From CAZSDU01 sp964429135 (GTDB lineage Bacteria > Bacteroidota > Bacteroidia > Bacteroidales > FEN-979): a stretch of 64,000 nucleotides of DNA. This document shows positions 1 to 9,112 of this stretch, one piece after another (position 1 is the first letter of the stretch; each line of letters starts with the position of its first letter). The stretch covers positions 50,429 through 114,428 of the forward strand of contig CAYSAU010000010.1 of NCBI GenBank assembly GCA_964429135.1. The letters are read 5' to 3'. The notes under the pieces are model-generated. The model was not told where the DNA came from. It worked only from the letters and a program-made list of their open reading frames with translations, and did no database searches. Position numbers and translations under genes: made by a program.

Positions 1-31
1 TCTCTGGGAAGCCATGAAACAAATTTCCTGA
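1..31 (+). CDS. Possible 3' end of an upstream gene (partial)
   Basis: One forward frame reads LWEAMKQIS and then a TGA at 29-31, ten bases before the hydantoinase start. This spacing fits the last codons of a co-transcribed upstream gene. Nine residues are too few to identify it. By analogy with purine-degradation clusters it could be another gene of that pathway, but nothing visible shows this. Confidence 0.3.
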   Translation, partial: LWEAMKQIS

Positions 32-40
32 AACAGAAAA

Positions 41-1378
41 ATGAGACCTATCCTGATCCGGAACGGCAGCATTATCAACGGAAATGAACAGATCCGTGCA
101 GATGTTTTATTGGAAAAAGGTCAGGTCTCTGCCATGGGGAATATCAATTTAGAAAAGGTCAGGGATGCTGAAGAGATCGATGCCCGGGGGAAATTTATCC
201 TGCCCGGAGGTATTGATCCCCATGTTCACCTTGCTTTACCCACTCCTGCAGGAAATTCCTCCGATGATTTCATTTCAGGTAGCAAAGCGGCCTTGGCCGG
301 AGGAACCACCACGATGATCGATTTTGTTACTCCCCATCGCGGACAATCACTGAAGGAAGCCTACCGCCTGCGTAAAGCCGAAACGGCAGCCAGTCATATC
401 AACTGCGGGCTTCATCAGGGCATCAGTGAATGGAATACTGCGATTGCCAGAGAGGTTATCCCTATGATTGAAAAGGAAGGAGTCAGGTCTTTCAAGGCTT
501 ACCTGGCTTATCGCGAATCCATCGGGATAGGGTATGATGAACTGGAAGAACTGATGCGGATTGCCGGATCGGCAGGCGCACTGGTGATGGTACATTGTGA
601 AGACGGAGAAATGGTGAGCCATTTGCAACAATCTTTTCTTAAAGAAGGTAAGACAAGACCGGCATTTCATGCAAGCTCCAGGCCACCGGAAGCAGAAATC
701 AGTGCAATAGAACGTGTGATTGAACTATCCGGAAGAACCGGATGTAAAACTTATATTGTTCATATTTCTACCCGGAAGGGAGCTGAAATAGTGGGTACAG
801 CTAAAAAAGTGGGTGTCAGGGTTTACGGAGAAACCTGTCCTCAATATCTTCTCCTGGATGATTCGGTATATAGCCCTGACAGAAGTGATGCAGATGTTTT
901 ACCCTATATAATTTCCCCGCCTATCCGTGGAAAGAAAGAACAACAAGGACTCTGGGAAGCGCTTGCGGATGGATTTATCGATGTGGTTTCCACCGATCAT
1001 TGTCCGTTCAATCTTCACGGACAAAAAGATCTTGGGATGAATAATTTCACCAGGATTCCAAACGGAGCCGGAGGGATAGAACACCGTTTAAGCTTGATAT
1101 ATACTTATGGTGTTCTTTCTGGCAGGATCAGCCTGAACCGTTTCGTGGAGCTGGTTTCAGCCAATCCTGCTGAAATTTTCGGGATGGGGCTGACCAAAGG
1201 CAGAATTAAACCGGGATATGATGCCGATATCCTGATCTGGGATCCGGATTTTTCCGGTATCATTTCGGTAAAGAATCATATTCAGCATTGCGATTCAGAG
1301 ATCTACGAAGGCTTTAAGGTTAAGGGACGGGCTGAAAAGGTTATTCTTGATGGTGAAATCGTAGACAGTAAATCGTAA
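41..1378 (+). CDS. hydA: Dihydropyrimidinase / D-hydantoinase family amidohydrolase
   Basis: Cyclic amidohydrolase of the metal-dependent TIM-barrel superfamily; the family opens hydantoin or dihydropyrimidine rings in the cytoplasm. Visible motifs in order: the metal ligand pair in GGIDPHVHL near residue 60, the lysine expected to be carbamylated in SFKAYLAYRE (Lys152), the histidines in MVHCEDGE and VHISTRKGAE, and the aspartate in VVSTDHCPF. At 445 residues it is close to the usual 450-480. An ATG start lies just after the possible end of another gene, so it is probably the last gene of a plus-strand operon cut by the window edge. YgeW and YgeY genes converge on it, the company kept by the HyuA-type hydantoinase of enterobacterial purine-degradation clusters. 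Exact substrate cannot be read from sequence. Confidence 0.92.
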   Translation: MRPILIRNGSIINGNEQIRADVLLEKGQVSAMGNINLEKVRDAEEIDARGKFILPGGIDPHVHLALPTPAGNSSDDFISGSKAALAGGTTTMIDFVTPHRGQSLKEAYRLRKAETAASHINCGLHQGISEWNTAIAREVIPMIEKEGVRSFKAYLAYRESIGIGYDELEELMRIAGSAGALVMVHCEDGEMVSHLQQSFLKEGKTRPAFHASSRPPEAEISAIERVIELSGRTGCKTYIVHISTRKGAEIVGTAKKVGVRVYGETCPQYLLLDDSVYSPDRSDADVLPYIISPPIRGKKEQQGLWEALADGFIDVVSTDHCPFNLHGQKDLGMNNFTRIPNGAGGIEHRLSLIYTYGVLSGRISLNRFVELVSANPAEIFGMGLTKGRIKPGYDADILIWDPDFSGIISVKNHIQHCDSEIYEGFKVKGRAEKVILDGEIVDSKS

Positions 1379-1386
1379 TTCTGAGA

Positions 1387-2577
1387 TCACAACACCCTGT
1401 TTCTTCCCCGATGCTCCATATTTCTGAGTACACCGGCGGGGTTTTCAAAACGGTTGGTCAGCATCATAGAGGCGATGATATAGGGCTTAAAGCCTGCCTG
1501 TTTATACAAAGGAATGCGGTAGCGCTCAAAAACAGAAGCCGAAACTTCACCTTCTGCACACGAAACGCTGGAAATATCAGCTGGCAGGCAATGCATGTAT
1601 AAAGCTTTTCCCTCTTTGGTCAGTTTCATTTTTTCCTCGGTGCATTCCCATTCTTTAAACCGGGCGTTGTTGGCAAGGCAGGCTTTCTCGAGATCCTTCA
1701 GGCCGGCATAATCATTTTTATGGAGCAAATCCATCCGCTGCTGCATGACATGATAAGGCGCCCAGCTTTTTGGATACACGATATCAGCATTTTTAAAGGC
1801 ATCATCCATTGAGTTAACCACCCGGAAGCTTCCTCCGCTTTCTTTTGCTTGTTTGCCGGCCAGTTCAACCACTTCAGGGATCAGTCCGTAGCCTTCGGGG
1901 TAAGCCAGGTCTACTTCCATGCCCATGCGGGTCATCAGTCCGATAATGCCCTGGGGGACAGATAGCGGCTTGCCGTAGCTGGGAGAATACGCCCAGGTCA
2001 TAGCGATCTTTTTACCTTTCAGGTTTTCCAGTGAACCGAACACGGTTTTCAAGTGAAGCAGGTCGGCCATGGATTGTGTGGGATGGTCAATATCGCATTG
2101 AAGATTGATGATGCCTGGTCGCTGAGGCAGAACACCGTTGGTATAAGCTTCATCAAGGGCTGCTCCGACTTCACGCATGTAAGCATTTCCGGCACCCAGG
2201 AACATATCGTCGCGGATGCCGATGATATCGCTCAGGAATGAAATCATGGCGGATGTTTCCCTTACAGTTTCTCCATGTGCGATCTGGGATTTCCCCTCAT
2301 CAAGATCCTGGATGGCAAGGCCCAGAAGGTTGGCTGCAGAAGCAAAGGAAAACCTGGTCCGGGTTGAATTATCGCGAAACTGGGAAATAGCCAGCCCGGA
2401 ATCGAAACAGCGTACCGAAATGTTCCGGTCGCGCAGATATTTTAAAATTTCTGCCACAATAAGCACGGTTTCCAGTTCTTCCTGTGATTTCTCCCAGCTC
2501 AGTAAAAAATCCTTTTGAAACAGACTTGAAGCCTTCTCCTCAGTCTTACCTATAAACTCCTTTAAAATCCTATCCAT
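1387..2577 (-). CDS. ygeW: YgeW-type carbamoyltransferase (ATCase/OTCase family)
   Basis: Member of the aspartate/ornithine carbamoyltransferase fold. The carbamoyl-phosphate loop appears as NSTRTRFSFASAANLLGL, and the C-terminal half carries YMHCLPADIS, the HCLP signature of ornithine-type enzymes. Its 396 residues fit the E. coli YgeW family, which is longer than ordinary OTCase (about 330). The physiological substrate of YgeW is not firmly settled. The gene follows ygeY with a 16-base spacer, so the two are surely co-transcribed. In known clusters this pair travels with hydantoinase and molybdenum hydroxylase genes of purine breakdown, and the same is seen here. Carbamoyl transfer from an oxamate- or ureide-like intermediate is inference. 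Confidence 0.9.
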   Translation of the reverse strand: MDRILKEFIGKTEEKASSLFQKDFLLSWEKSQEELETVLIVAEILKYLRDRNISVRCFDSGLAISQFRDNSTRTRFSFASAANLLGLAIQDLDEGKSQIAHGETVRETSAMISFLSDIIGIRDDMFLGAGNAYMREVGAALDEAYTNGVLPQRPGIINLQCDIDHPTQSMADLLHLKTVFGSLENLKGKKIAMTWAYSPSYGKPLSVPQGIIGLMTRMGMEVDLAYPEGYGLIPEVVELAGKQAKESGGSFRVVNSMDDAFKNADIVYPKSWAPYHVMQQRMDLLHKNDYAGLKDLEKACLANNARFKEWECTEEKMKLTKEGKALYMHCLPADISSVSCAEGEVSASVFERYRIPLYKQAGFKPYIIASMMLTNRFENPAGVLRNMEHRGRNRVL

Positions 2578-2589
2578 AATAAATGCTTA

Positions 2590-2617
2590 ATTCTTAATTC
2601 CTCATTCTTAATTCCTC
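2590..2617. repeat. Perfect 14-bp tandem repeat across the ygeY stop codon
   Basis: The 14-mer ATTCTTAATTCCTC occurs twice in direct succession (2590-2603 and 2604-2617), with a further partial CTTAATT just to the left. On the coding strand the repeats specify the last residues and stop codon of the YgeY gene and run into the ygeW spacer. It looks like slippage or a small duplication that could vary between strains. Confidence 0.8.
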
Positions 2618-3805
2618 ACTGACATAGTATGCCATTGCCGCATAAAACGCCGAAGCGGCCACCAGGTCGCTGACGGGAACTTTTTCGTTGGGGGCATGAG
2701 CCAATACTTCATTGCCCGGACCAAAACCGATACAGGGAATCTGGTAAAATCCATTAATGGTCACCCCGTTGGTCGAAAAGGTCCACTTATCCGTGAGGGG
2801 CTTCTTGCCGAAAAGGCCTGAAAATACTTCCTGGGCACGGACCACAAGGTAATGATCTTCTTCGATTTTCCAGGTGGGATAGTACTTTTCCATGCCATAG
2901 TGAAGGCCGGTATAAGCTGTTTCTTCGTAATGAAGAACCTGGATTTCGGCATCCATACCCTGAAGAATTTCACGGATCTCAGCTACAGCGGATTCTTTGG
3001 TTTCTCCCCAGGTCAGGCGGCGGTCAAGATGTATTTTTGCATAATCGGCAACAGCACAAAGAGAAGGACTTCCCGAAATGAATTCTGAAATTGTAACGCT
3101 TCCTTTGCCAAGGAAATCATCCGTTTTCAGCCGTTCGTTCAGTTTTTCGATTTCCAGGCAGGCACGGGAAGCCATGTAAATGGCATTTTTCCCTCGTTCA
3201 GGAGCGGAGCCATGGGAAGAAATACCGCGGAAGGTCACTTTAATTTCCATTCTTCCCCTGTGTCCCCGGTAGATATTAAGGTTGGTTGGTTCAGTGAGGA
3301 CCACAAAGTCAGGTTTGATTTTTTCTTCTTCAATAAGATATTTCCAGCAGAGTCCGTCGCAATCTTCTTCCATCACGGTTCCGGTGAAATATATGGTCAG
3401 GTCGCGGTTAAAAGCCAGATCTTTCAGTATTCTCCCTGCGGTGACAAATGCGGCAGGACCTCCCTTTTGGTCAACGCTTCCCCTTCCATGAACATAAGCA
3501 TTTTTGATTTCACCCGAAAAGGGATCGAAATTCCAGTTGGCGATATTGCCGACATCCACGGTGTCGATATGTCCGTCGAAAACCAGGATCTTACTTCCGT
3601 TACCGATACGTCCGATCACGTTTCCAAGTCTGTCGATGCGTGCTTCATCGAAACCGGCTGCCAGCATCTGCCTTTTAAGTTCTTCGGCCACATCTTTTTC
3701 CCGGGTGCTCAAAGAACGGATTTTAACCAGTTTTGATAAATTGCCGGCGGTGTAATCCGCGTATTTTTCTGCTAATTCGTTGATTTTGTATAATAGATCT
3801 TTCAC
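2594..3805 (-). CDS. ygeY: YgeY-type M20 family metallohydrolase
   Basis: Dinuclear zinc hydrolase of the M20 peptidase/deacetylase family. Visible: VFDGHIDTVD (first metal His and Asp), HGRGSVDQKGG (bridging Asp), FTGTVMEEDCDG (general-base and metal glutamates), and a dimerisation region with HRGRMEIKVTFRGISSHGS. At 403 residues it matches YgeY, which NCBI names selenium metabolism-linked hydrolase from its genomic company. It starts at an ATG and reads into ygeW after a short spacer. The reaction is probably an amide or carbamoyl hydrolysis late in purine ring breakdown; this is inferred from neighbours. The divergent 120-base gap separates it from a TPR-HTH regulator that might control it. 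Confidence 0.9.
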   Translation of the reverse strand: MKDLLYKINELAEKYADYTAGNLSKLVKIRSLSTREKDVAEELKRQMLAAGFDEARIDRLGNVIGRIGNGSKILVFDGHIDTVDVGNIANWNFDPFSGEIKNAYVHGRGSVDQKGGPAAFVTAGRILKDLAFNRDLTIYFTGTVMEEDCDGLCWKYLIEEEKIKPDFVVLTEPTNLNIYRGHRGRMEIKVTFRGISSHGSAPERGKNAIYMASRACLEIEKLNERLKTDDFLGKGSVTISEFISGSPSLCAVADYAKIHLDRRLTWGETKESAVAEIREILQGMDAEIQVLHYEETAYTGLHYGMEKYYPTWKIEEDHYLVVRAQEVFSGLFGKKPLTDKWTFSTNGVTINGFYQIPCIGFGPGNEVLAHAPNEKVPVSDLVAASAFYAAMAYYVSEELRMRN

Positions 3806-3928
3806 AAAATAGTTTTTTATGAATCGGTAAATTTACAAAAGAATCATACTCAGGCTGGTAATTTCATTAAATATCCTGTTCATGAAAAAGAATAATTATC
3901 TTTAGCGGTCCATTGTATACGCTGCAAT

Positions 3929-5827
3929 TTGAAAAATTTCAATAAAATTCATTGGAGTATCGCTCTTTTAATGGTGATATCCGTCATCTTAATGATTACG
4001 GTTATATCTTGCCGAAGGACTCATTCAAATGACAACAAGCTTAAAACCACAGGATTGTTATCATTAGCCGATTCACTCAGCCATTTCAATCCGGCCAAGG
4101 CTGATTCTCTTTATCGCTTAATACTTGCGGATAGCAATGTGAATGGGACCAAGGTACAGGTCATGTCATTGGTCGGAAGATCGGAAATATGTTCAGGCCG
4201 TTCGCATTATGATTCAGCCCTATCATTAATTAATCAAGCCTTAGATATCTCTGCCCTTGCAGGTGACAGTTCATTGATTATGACGGTTCTTCTTACGAAA
4301 GGGGGTTTACAGGTGGAACTGGGTAATAATGAGAAGGCTGGGGAATGTTTTCAGCAAGGCTTGTCTATTGCAAATAGAAAAAGCAGCCTTGAGAATGTGA
4401 ATGCTTTCAGTCTTGCGCTTGGATCTATAGAAATGGATAATGGAAATTTTCAAGAAGCCATAAGGATATATACTGAAGCTTTAAAATTTGCTGAAAAAAC
4501 AGGAAATATCAAGAATACTGCACTTGCTCTGGAAAATATCGGACTGGCGCTTAATTATACCGGTGATTTAAAAGAAGCTCTTGGGTATATCAGGCAAGCC
4601 CTGCAAATACGAAAAAAGAACAACCTGCTTCGTGAATATGCCATGGGATTACAGAATCTTGGAATTACTTACAGGAAACTTGATATGCTTGATTCTGCCC
4701 TCAAATGTTATGACCAGTCAAAAGAAATACTCAATCGACTACATGATTCGAATACCCTGGTGAGAGTGATGTACAATACAGGGATTGTACTCAAAAATCA
4801 GAAGAAATACAGTGTTGCAGCACAAGCCATGGAAGAAGTACTGGCAATTTGTCGTAAAAAGGGCATTTTTGATGGTGAAGTTTTTGCATTGCATACACTG
4901 GCAGCAATATATGACGAAGAAGGTGAAACAGGGAAAGGAATCAAATATTCAGATAGTGCAATAGTACTTGCCAGGCAGCGTAAGCTGATTTCCGATTTGC
5001 CTAATTTGCTTGAAAGGAGGCAGGATCTTCTGGCCAAAACCGGAAATTACAAAGAAGCTTATATCAATGCACTGAGATATATGGAACTATCCGACAGTCT
5101 TCTTTCTCTCAGTAAACAAACAGAAATAGCAAAGATTAAAACCTGCTTTGAAACGGAACGCAAAGAGGCTGAGAATATTCTATTGAAAAAGGATATTGAA
5201 ATTCAAAAATCAAGAAACTGGTTACTCGTGATAGGTTCCTTGCTTGGTTTCCTGGTATTTATTGTTTTAGTGACCATGTTGATCATCAGGCAAAAACAGG
5301 TCAAACAACAAAAGCAACTGGCTGAAGAAAGATCAATAAGGCTTGAGCAGGAAAAAATGAAAAAGGAAATTGAGCTGGAAAAAATTCAGATCGAAACTCA
5401 ATTGAAAGAACAGGAACTGGTCTTTCAAACGCTTAAACAAGCTGATCTTACTCAGATTAACCGCTCTGTTCAGGAAAAATTATCCTTATTTAAAATGAAG
5501 TTTTCCAGAAAAAGGGATCAGGAAGAATTTGAACAAATGCTGAGTGAATTGACCCGTGAAGCCAACCGGGAACCCATGTCGGAATTTGATTTACTCTTCC
5601 GGAAACTGCATGCTTCATTTTATGAAAAACTGCTTCAGCTTTGCCCTGATTTATCAAGGGCAGAATTACAGGTTTGTGCCCTGGTCCGATTGAATCTGAA
5701 TTCAAAAGATATCGCCCGCCTGATCAATATCTCCGTATCCACTGTTGAAACAACCCGCCATCATATTCGAAAAAAACTGTCATTAGAACCTGGTGACAAC
5801 CTGACATCATTTCTGATTACCATTTAA
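3929..5827 (+). CDS. Membrane-anchored TPR protein with C-terminal LuxR-like HTH
   Basis: Starts at TTG 3929 giving a basic-hydrophobic leader ending in TVISC, a plausible lipoprotein or signal-anchor segment; an in-frame ATG at 3971 is the alternative start. Residues about 35-400 are tetratricopeptide repeats. A transmembrane helix (NWLLVIGSLLGFLVFIVLV, near 435-455) is followed by a Lys/Glu/Gln-rich coiled coil and a C-terminal helix-turn-helix with LNSKDIARLINISVSTVE. This layout is widespread in Bacteroidota as a one-component regulator with an outside TPR sensor and an inside DNA-binding domain. Targets are unknown; it lies divergent to ygeY and upstream of the LDI-like operon. Its C-terminal 100 residues are homologous to those of the response regulator at 25580-26413. 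Confidence 0.85.
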   Translation: MKNFNKIHWSIALLMVISVILMITVISCRRTHSNDNKLKTTGLLSLADSLSHFNPAKADSLYRLILADSNVNGTKVQVMSLVGRSEICSGRSHYDSALSLINQALDISALAGDSSLIMTVLLTKGGLQVELGNNEKAGECFQQGLSIANRKSSLENVNAFSLALGSIEMDNGNFQEAIRIYTEALKFAEKTGNIKNTALALENIGLALNYTGDLKEALGYIRQALQIRKKNNLLREYAMGLQNLGITYRKLDMLDSALKCYDQSKEILNRLHDSNTLVRVMYNTGIVLKNQKKYSVAAQAMEEVLAICRKKGIFDGEVFALHTLAAIYDEEGETGKGIKYSDSAIVLARQRKLISDLPNLLERRQDLLAKTGNYKEAYINALRYMELSDSLLSLSKQTEIAKIKTCFETERKEAENILLKKDIEIQKSRNWLLVIGSLLGFLVFIVLVTMLIIRQKQVKQQKQLAEERSIRLEQEKMKKEIELEKIQIETQLKEQELVFQTLKQADLTQINRSVQEKLSLFKMKFSRKRDQEEFEQMLSELTREANREPMSEFDLLFRKLHASFYEKLLQLCPDLSRAELQVCALVRLNLNSKDIARLINISVSTVETTRHHIRKKLSLEPGDNLTSFLITI

Positions 5828-5873
5828 TTTTAGAATATTCTCCTGCAATTTACCTGTTTGGTACTGTTAACAA

Positions 5874-5904
5874 TTTGATTAACTTAATGTTATCGTATTC
5901 TTTG
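5874..5904 (+). promoter_or_regulatory. Candidate promoter for the receiver-like gene/operon
   Basis: TTTG at 5874-5877, a 19-base spacer, then ATTCTTTG at 5897-5904, an imperfect match to the Bacteroidota -33 TTTG / -7 TAnnTTTG pattern. It would leave a leader of about 165 bases before the next gene. The rest of the 245-base gap after the TPR-HTH gene shows nothing else clear. Confidence 0.3.
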
Positions 5905-6075
5905 TCGCTTTCTTCCCGGAAGTGAGATGGATGATGGTTCATTTATTCATGTTTAACCATTTAAAAATATGTTAATTATGTAATGGAATCAAGGAAAAAC
6001 CCAGATTTTTCCGCAAGAAAAAACTTGACTGAACTCATTCCAGTGACGTACATTTAACGCATCAAAGCCAAATTG

Positions 6076-6489
6076 ATGGTTGTCGGGAAAGCAATTCATG
6101 TTCATACGATCCTTTTAGCATTAAAAAGTAATATTGATTCAGAATCAATTTTACCTTTATTAACAAGAGCTGACCGGAAAATCTTTTTAGCAGATACCTT
6201 AAATATTATGATGAGTACATGGCTGGAGCATCCTGAAATTGAAATGGTTTTCATCAGTATGAATCTGGCATTTGAGCATGGTTTGAATCCCTTGGAAAGA
6301 ATTAGAAAATTCCGGCCTGAAATTCCGATTGTGTTGCTTTCAGATTTTGTTTCACTGGAATCAATTCGTCTCGCCACCTTGGCTGATTGTAATGAGATTA
6401 TGCAAAACCCAATCAATGTGGAGGCTTTGAATGCTGTCATTGAAAAATACCTTCCTGATTCCCCAGATAGTCCAAATTCATTTGTTTAA
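6076..6489 (+). CDS. Receiver-like domain protein lacking the phospho-acceptor Asp
   Basis: Stand-alone domain of 137 residues resembling a response-regulator receiver. The stretch MVFISMNLAFEHG aligns with the usual phosphorylation strand, but the acceptor aspartate is replaced by Ser. Downstream, PEIPIVLLSDF fits beta-4, CNEIMQNPINVEAL matches the tail of a receiver, and a Pro-Asp-Ser-rich end follows. It therefore looks like a pseudo-receiver working by protein contact rather than phosphorylation. An ATG at 6076 is chosen; a TTG lies just before. It precedes the outer-membrane barrel gene by 19 bases and may be co-transcribed with the LDI-like operon. Homology is judged by pattern only. 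Confidence 0.6.
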   Translation: MVVGKAIHVHTILLALKSNIDSESILPLLTRADRKIFLADTLNIMMSTWLEHPEIEMVFISMNLAFEHGLNPLERIRKFRPEIPIVLLSDFVSLESIRLATLADCNEIMQNPINVEALNAVIEKYLPDSPDSPNSFV

Positions 6490-6508
6490 CTTAAAAATTT
6501 ATTTACTT

Positions 6509-7327
6509 ATGAAAAATCTGAATGTTGAAACTAAAATTCTGTTGACTTTGTTTTTCTTTTTATTACTATCCATGAATAAGATCAGTGCACAGGAGGAAAA
6601 ACAAAAAGTGGACATGACAGAACTAGCCAAGAAAACCCAGAATCCTGTTGAATCGATGATACAGTTGCCATTCAGCTACTATGGTAATTTTAATTGGGGA
6701 CCTACTAAGGCGTTTTCCTCCACCCTTGAAATGAAACCGGTGGTTCCGGTTAAACTCAGTAAAGGATTAAATCTGATCCTTCGTGCCATTGTTCCGGTAG
6801 TTTTTCTTCCCACACCGGTTAGCAAGTCTGGTATATCGGATATTCAGCTTCAATTTTTCCTGGCTCCATCCAAAGCGAAAAAGTTTATCTGGGGTGCTGG
6901 TCCCATGGTGACCTTCCCCACGGGTGTGCCTTATGAGCTTTGTTCAGGTAAATGGACTGCCGGTCCTATCGCGGTGGGTTTATTCATGATGAAACGATGG
7001 GTGGTAGGCGTATTAGCGAATCAGCGGTGGTCCTTTGCCGGAGATGGTTCTATGCCTGACATTAATCAATTATATATCAATGCATTTGCCAACTATAACT
7101 TCAAAAATGGATGGGCAATTTCCTATGCTCCGGAAATTTATGCCAACTGGAAGGAAGCCTCGGCAGATATATGGACAGTACCGGTAGGGCTGGCAGGCAT
7201 AAAAGCTTTCCACATTGGAAAGCAGATGATGTCAGCAAACCTTGGTTATTATTATAATGTTGTCCGCCCGACAGGAGCCGCCAATATGTATGTAAAAGCA
7301 GGAATAAGCCTGTTATTTCCAAAATGA
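6509..7327 (+). CDS. Outer-membrane beta-barrel protein, 'neuromedin U'-like/transporter family
   Basis: Predicted exported barrel of 272 residues. ATG 6509 is chosen because it opens a proper signal peptide (MKNLNVETKILLTLFFFLL... ending SAQ); an in-frame ATG at 6431 would add 26 residues inside the upstream gene. The mature N-terminus has AKKTQNPVESMIQLPFSYYG and later LEMKPVVPVKLSKGLNLILR, a signature of a barrel family often mislabelled neuromedin U, found beside many secreted enzymes in proteobacteria and Bacteroidota. Alternating hydrophobic strands and a C-terminal aromatic strand ending in LLFPK support a porin-like fold. Its stop overlaps the first possible ATG of the LDI-like gene, so the products probably act together. 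Substrate unknown. Confidence 0.75.
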   Translation: MKNLNVETKILLTLFFFLLLSMNKISAQEEKQKVDMTELAKKTQNPVESMIQLPFSYYGNFNWGPTKAFSSTLEMKPVVPVKLSKGLNLILRAIVPVVFLPTPVSKSGISDIQLQFFLAPSKAKKFIWGAGPMVTFPTGVPYELCSGKWTAGPIAVGLFMMKRWVVGVLANQRWSFAGDGSMPDINQLYINAFANYNFKNGWAISYAPEIYANWKEASADIWTVPVGLAGIKAFHIGKQMMSANLGYYYNVVRPTGAANMYVKAGISLLFPK

Positions 7328-7347
7328 TCAACCAATATCAGAGAAGT

Positions 7348-9090
7348 ATGAAAAAAACAGTAATGATTGTTATTACCTGCCTGTATCTGTTTTCAGGTTC
7401 AAGGCTGTGGTCTCAAACCATCGATCCTGATTTATATCCCGCCTCAGATAACAAGGAATGGGGTCAACTCTTATGGAACCTGAAGCTGGCCGACCAGGAC
7501 CTCTCAGATTTCACACACTACCGTTCGGTCGACCAGCAAGGAGTCAGCGCTAATCGTTATACCATTGCTTTTGCCTCCTATTTTCTGGCGCTGGAGCAGT
7601 ACCATAAATTCCCTGCCTGGAGTGAAGCCATTCAACCGGCATTCGACCGGTTGATCCAGAGAATGTTGCAAAAACCTGTATGGGAGTACTGGGCAAACGA
7701 GAGCTTCGGGATCACCAAATTTGAACCCAATATGGACCGTCCCTATGCCTCCTCCTCCGATCCGGTGGGATATGCAAACATCATGTATTCCGGACATCTG
7801 GGGATGATGATCAACCTTTACCAGATGCTGTACCACGACATGAAATGGGACAAACCCGGATCCATTGTGTTCCAGTGGGATGAAAAGACACGGTTCGTGT
7901 ACGACAACAGACGCTTGCAGGAGGTGATGTTCATTCAGAACATCACCAATCCGGTGCCGGGTATCGAATGCGAACGAAATGCTGTATTCCCTGCCTGCAA
8001 CACCCATCCCATGATCAGCTACTTGTTGTTTGATCAGATGCACAATACCCGTTTTTTCCAAGCAGCCCGCGCGGTGTATGATCCCTGGTGTGAAAAAATC
8101 TTTATCAACCCCGACACCAAAGATTTTGCCTCTTTTTACCTCATCAAGCAGGGATGGGCCTTTTCGGGATGGAACCCCCGGTATGGCAATAAAATGGATG
8201 CGGTGATGGCAGAGATGGTGAAAAAAGGAGTTGATTTCAACTCAGGAGGTAACGATGGCTGGATCGGCACCTTTATGCATGCCTGGCGTCCTGAATTGAT
8301 TGAAAACAATTACCCCTATCTGAAAAAGAAACATTACAAAGACTTGCCGGGGGGTAAAGCAATGTTGACGAAAGATGTGATCGCTCCGGATTGTTACTAT
8401 GGTTTCTTCGCAACGCTTGCGGCCGAAGTAGGTGATGAAATGGCCAGAGAAGCGCTGTTGAAAACGGTTGACAGCATCTATTCACCGGTGTGGGAAGAGG
8501 GCACTTTTCGATATCCCTTTATGGATGATGTTCCCACTGTAAACCTGGCTGCAGCTGATGGAGAGAAAAAAACCGAACCCCCGGCAGCCCAGGTTCAAAC
8601 GCCGGACATTTCGAAACAGCCGCTTTCCCAACCAAACAAAGGAAAAGAGCCATCCGGTCTCTGTTGTAAATCAACACAAATCAAAGGTCATGGAGATGCC
8701 ACGAATATGAAAACATTCCCGTCTCATTCTGATTTGGCCGATCGTCTGATAGCCATTGCACGGGCGCTTCCGGCAAAAGGATTATACACCATGGTCAACA
8801 ACCCGTTTGATTCTGTACACTTTTCGGAACCCGCCATCACAGGGGTGGACATAACCAGGGTGATCCTGAAGAGGGCCGTTTATGACCGAGGGAACAAGTT
8901 GCTCATCGTTTCAACGATCGGGAAGAAGGATGGGGGAAATACCTCTTTAAAAATAATCAACCTGAACCCATTTAAAACCTATTCCATAGAGATCGATAAA
9001 ACGCATTACAAGGATGTGGTAAATAAACCGGATCATATCATCATCATAGATCCAGGTAAATCACATGATATCATCGTGAGAGAGAAATAA
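7348..9090 (+). CDS. Secreted linalool dehydratase/isomerase-like protein
   Basis: 580 residues from ATG 7348 with a signal peptide ending near LWSQ; ATG 7324, overlapping the preceding stop, is an alternative. Residues about 40-440 resemble the alpha/alpha-barrel of linalool dehydratase/isomerase (LinD). Met146 and His150 (IMYSGHLGMM) keep the four-residue spacing I recall for LinD Met125/His129. Cys208 and Cys217 (GIECERNAVFPACN) keep the nine-residue spacing of catalytic Cys171/Cys180. A later GDEMAREALL segment also fits the family. LinD of Castellaniella is periplasmic, and this protein is likewise exported. Residues about 395-465 are a Pro/Gln/Lys-rich linker including a Cys-Cys pair, followed by a C-terminal beta-rich domain. 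The substrate need not be a monoterpene; many LDI-like proteins are uncharacterised. Co-transcribed with barrel and lipoprotein genes. Confidence 0.72.
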   Translation: MKKTVMIVITCLYLFSGSRLWSQTIDPDLYPASDNKEWGQLLWNLKLADQDLSDFTHYRSVDQQGVSANRYTIAFASYFLALEQYHKFPAWSEAIQPAFDRLIQRMLQKPVWEYWANESFGITKFEPNMDRPYASSSDPVGYANIMYSGHLGMMINLYQMLYHDMKWDKPGSIVFQWDEKTRFVYDNRRLQEVMFIQNITNPVPGIECERNAVFPACNTHPMISYLLFDQMHNTRFFQAARAVYDPWCEKIFINPDTKDFASFYLIKQGWAFSGWNPRYGNKMDAVMAEMVKKGVDFNSGGNDGWIGTFMHAWRPELIENNYPYLKKKHYKDLPGGKAMLTKDVIAPDCYYGFFATLAAEVGDEMAREALLKTVDSIYSPVWEEGTFRYPFMDDVPTVNLAAADGEKKTEPPAAQVQTPDISKQPLSQPNKGKEPSGLCCKSTQIKGHGDATNMKTFPSHSDLADRLIAIARALPAKGLYTMVNNPFDSVHFSEPAITGVDITRVILKRAVYDRGNKLLIVSTIGKKDGGNTSLKIINLNPFKTYSIEIDKTHYKDVVNKPDHIIIIDPGKSHDIIVREK

Positions 9091-9112
9091 TTCTAATGAC
9101 TAAAAAACCATT

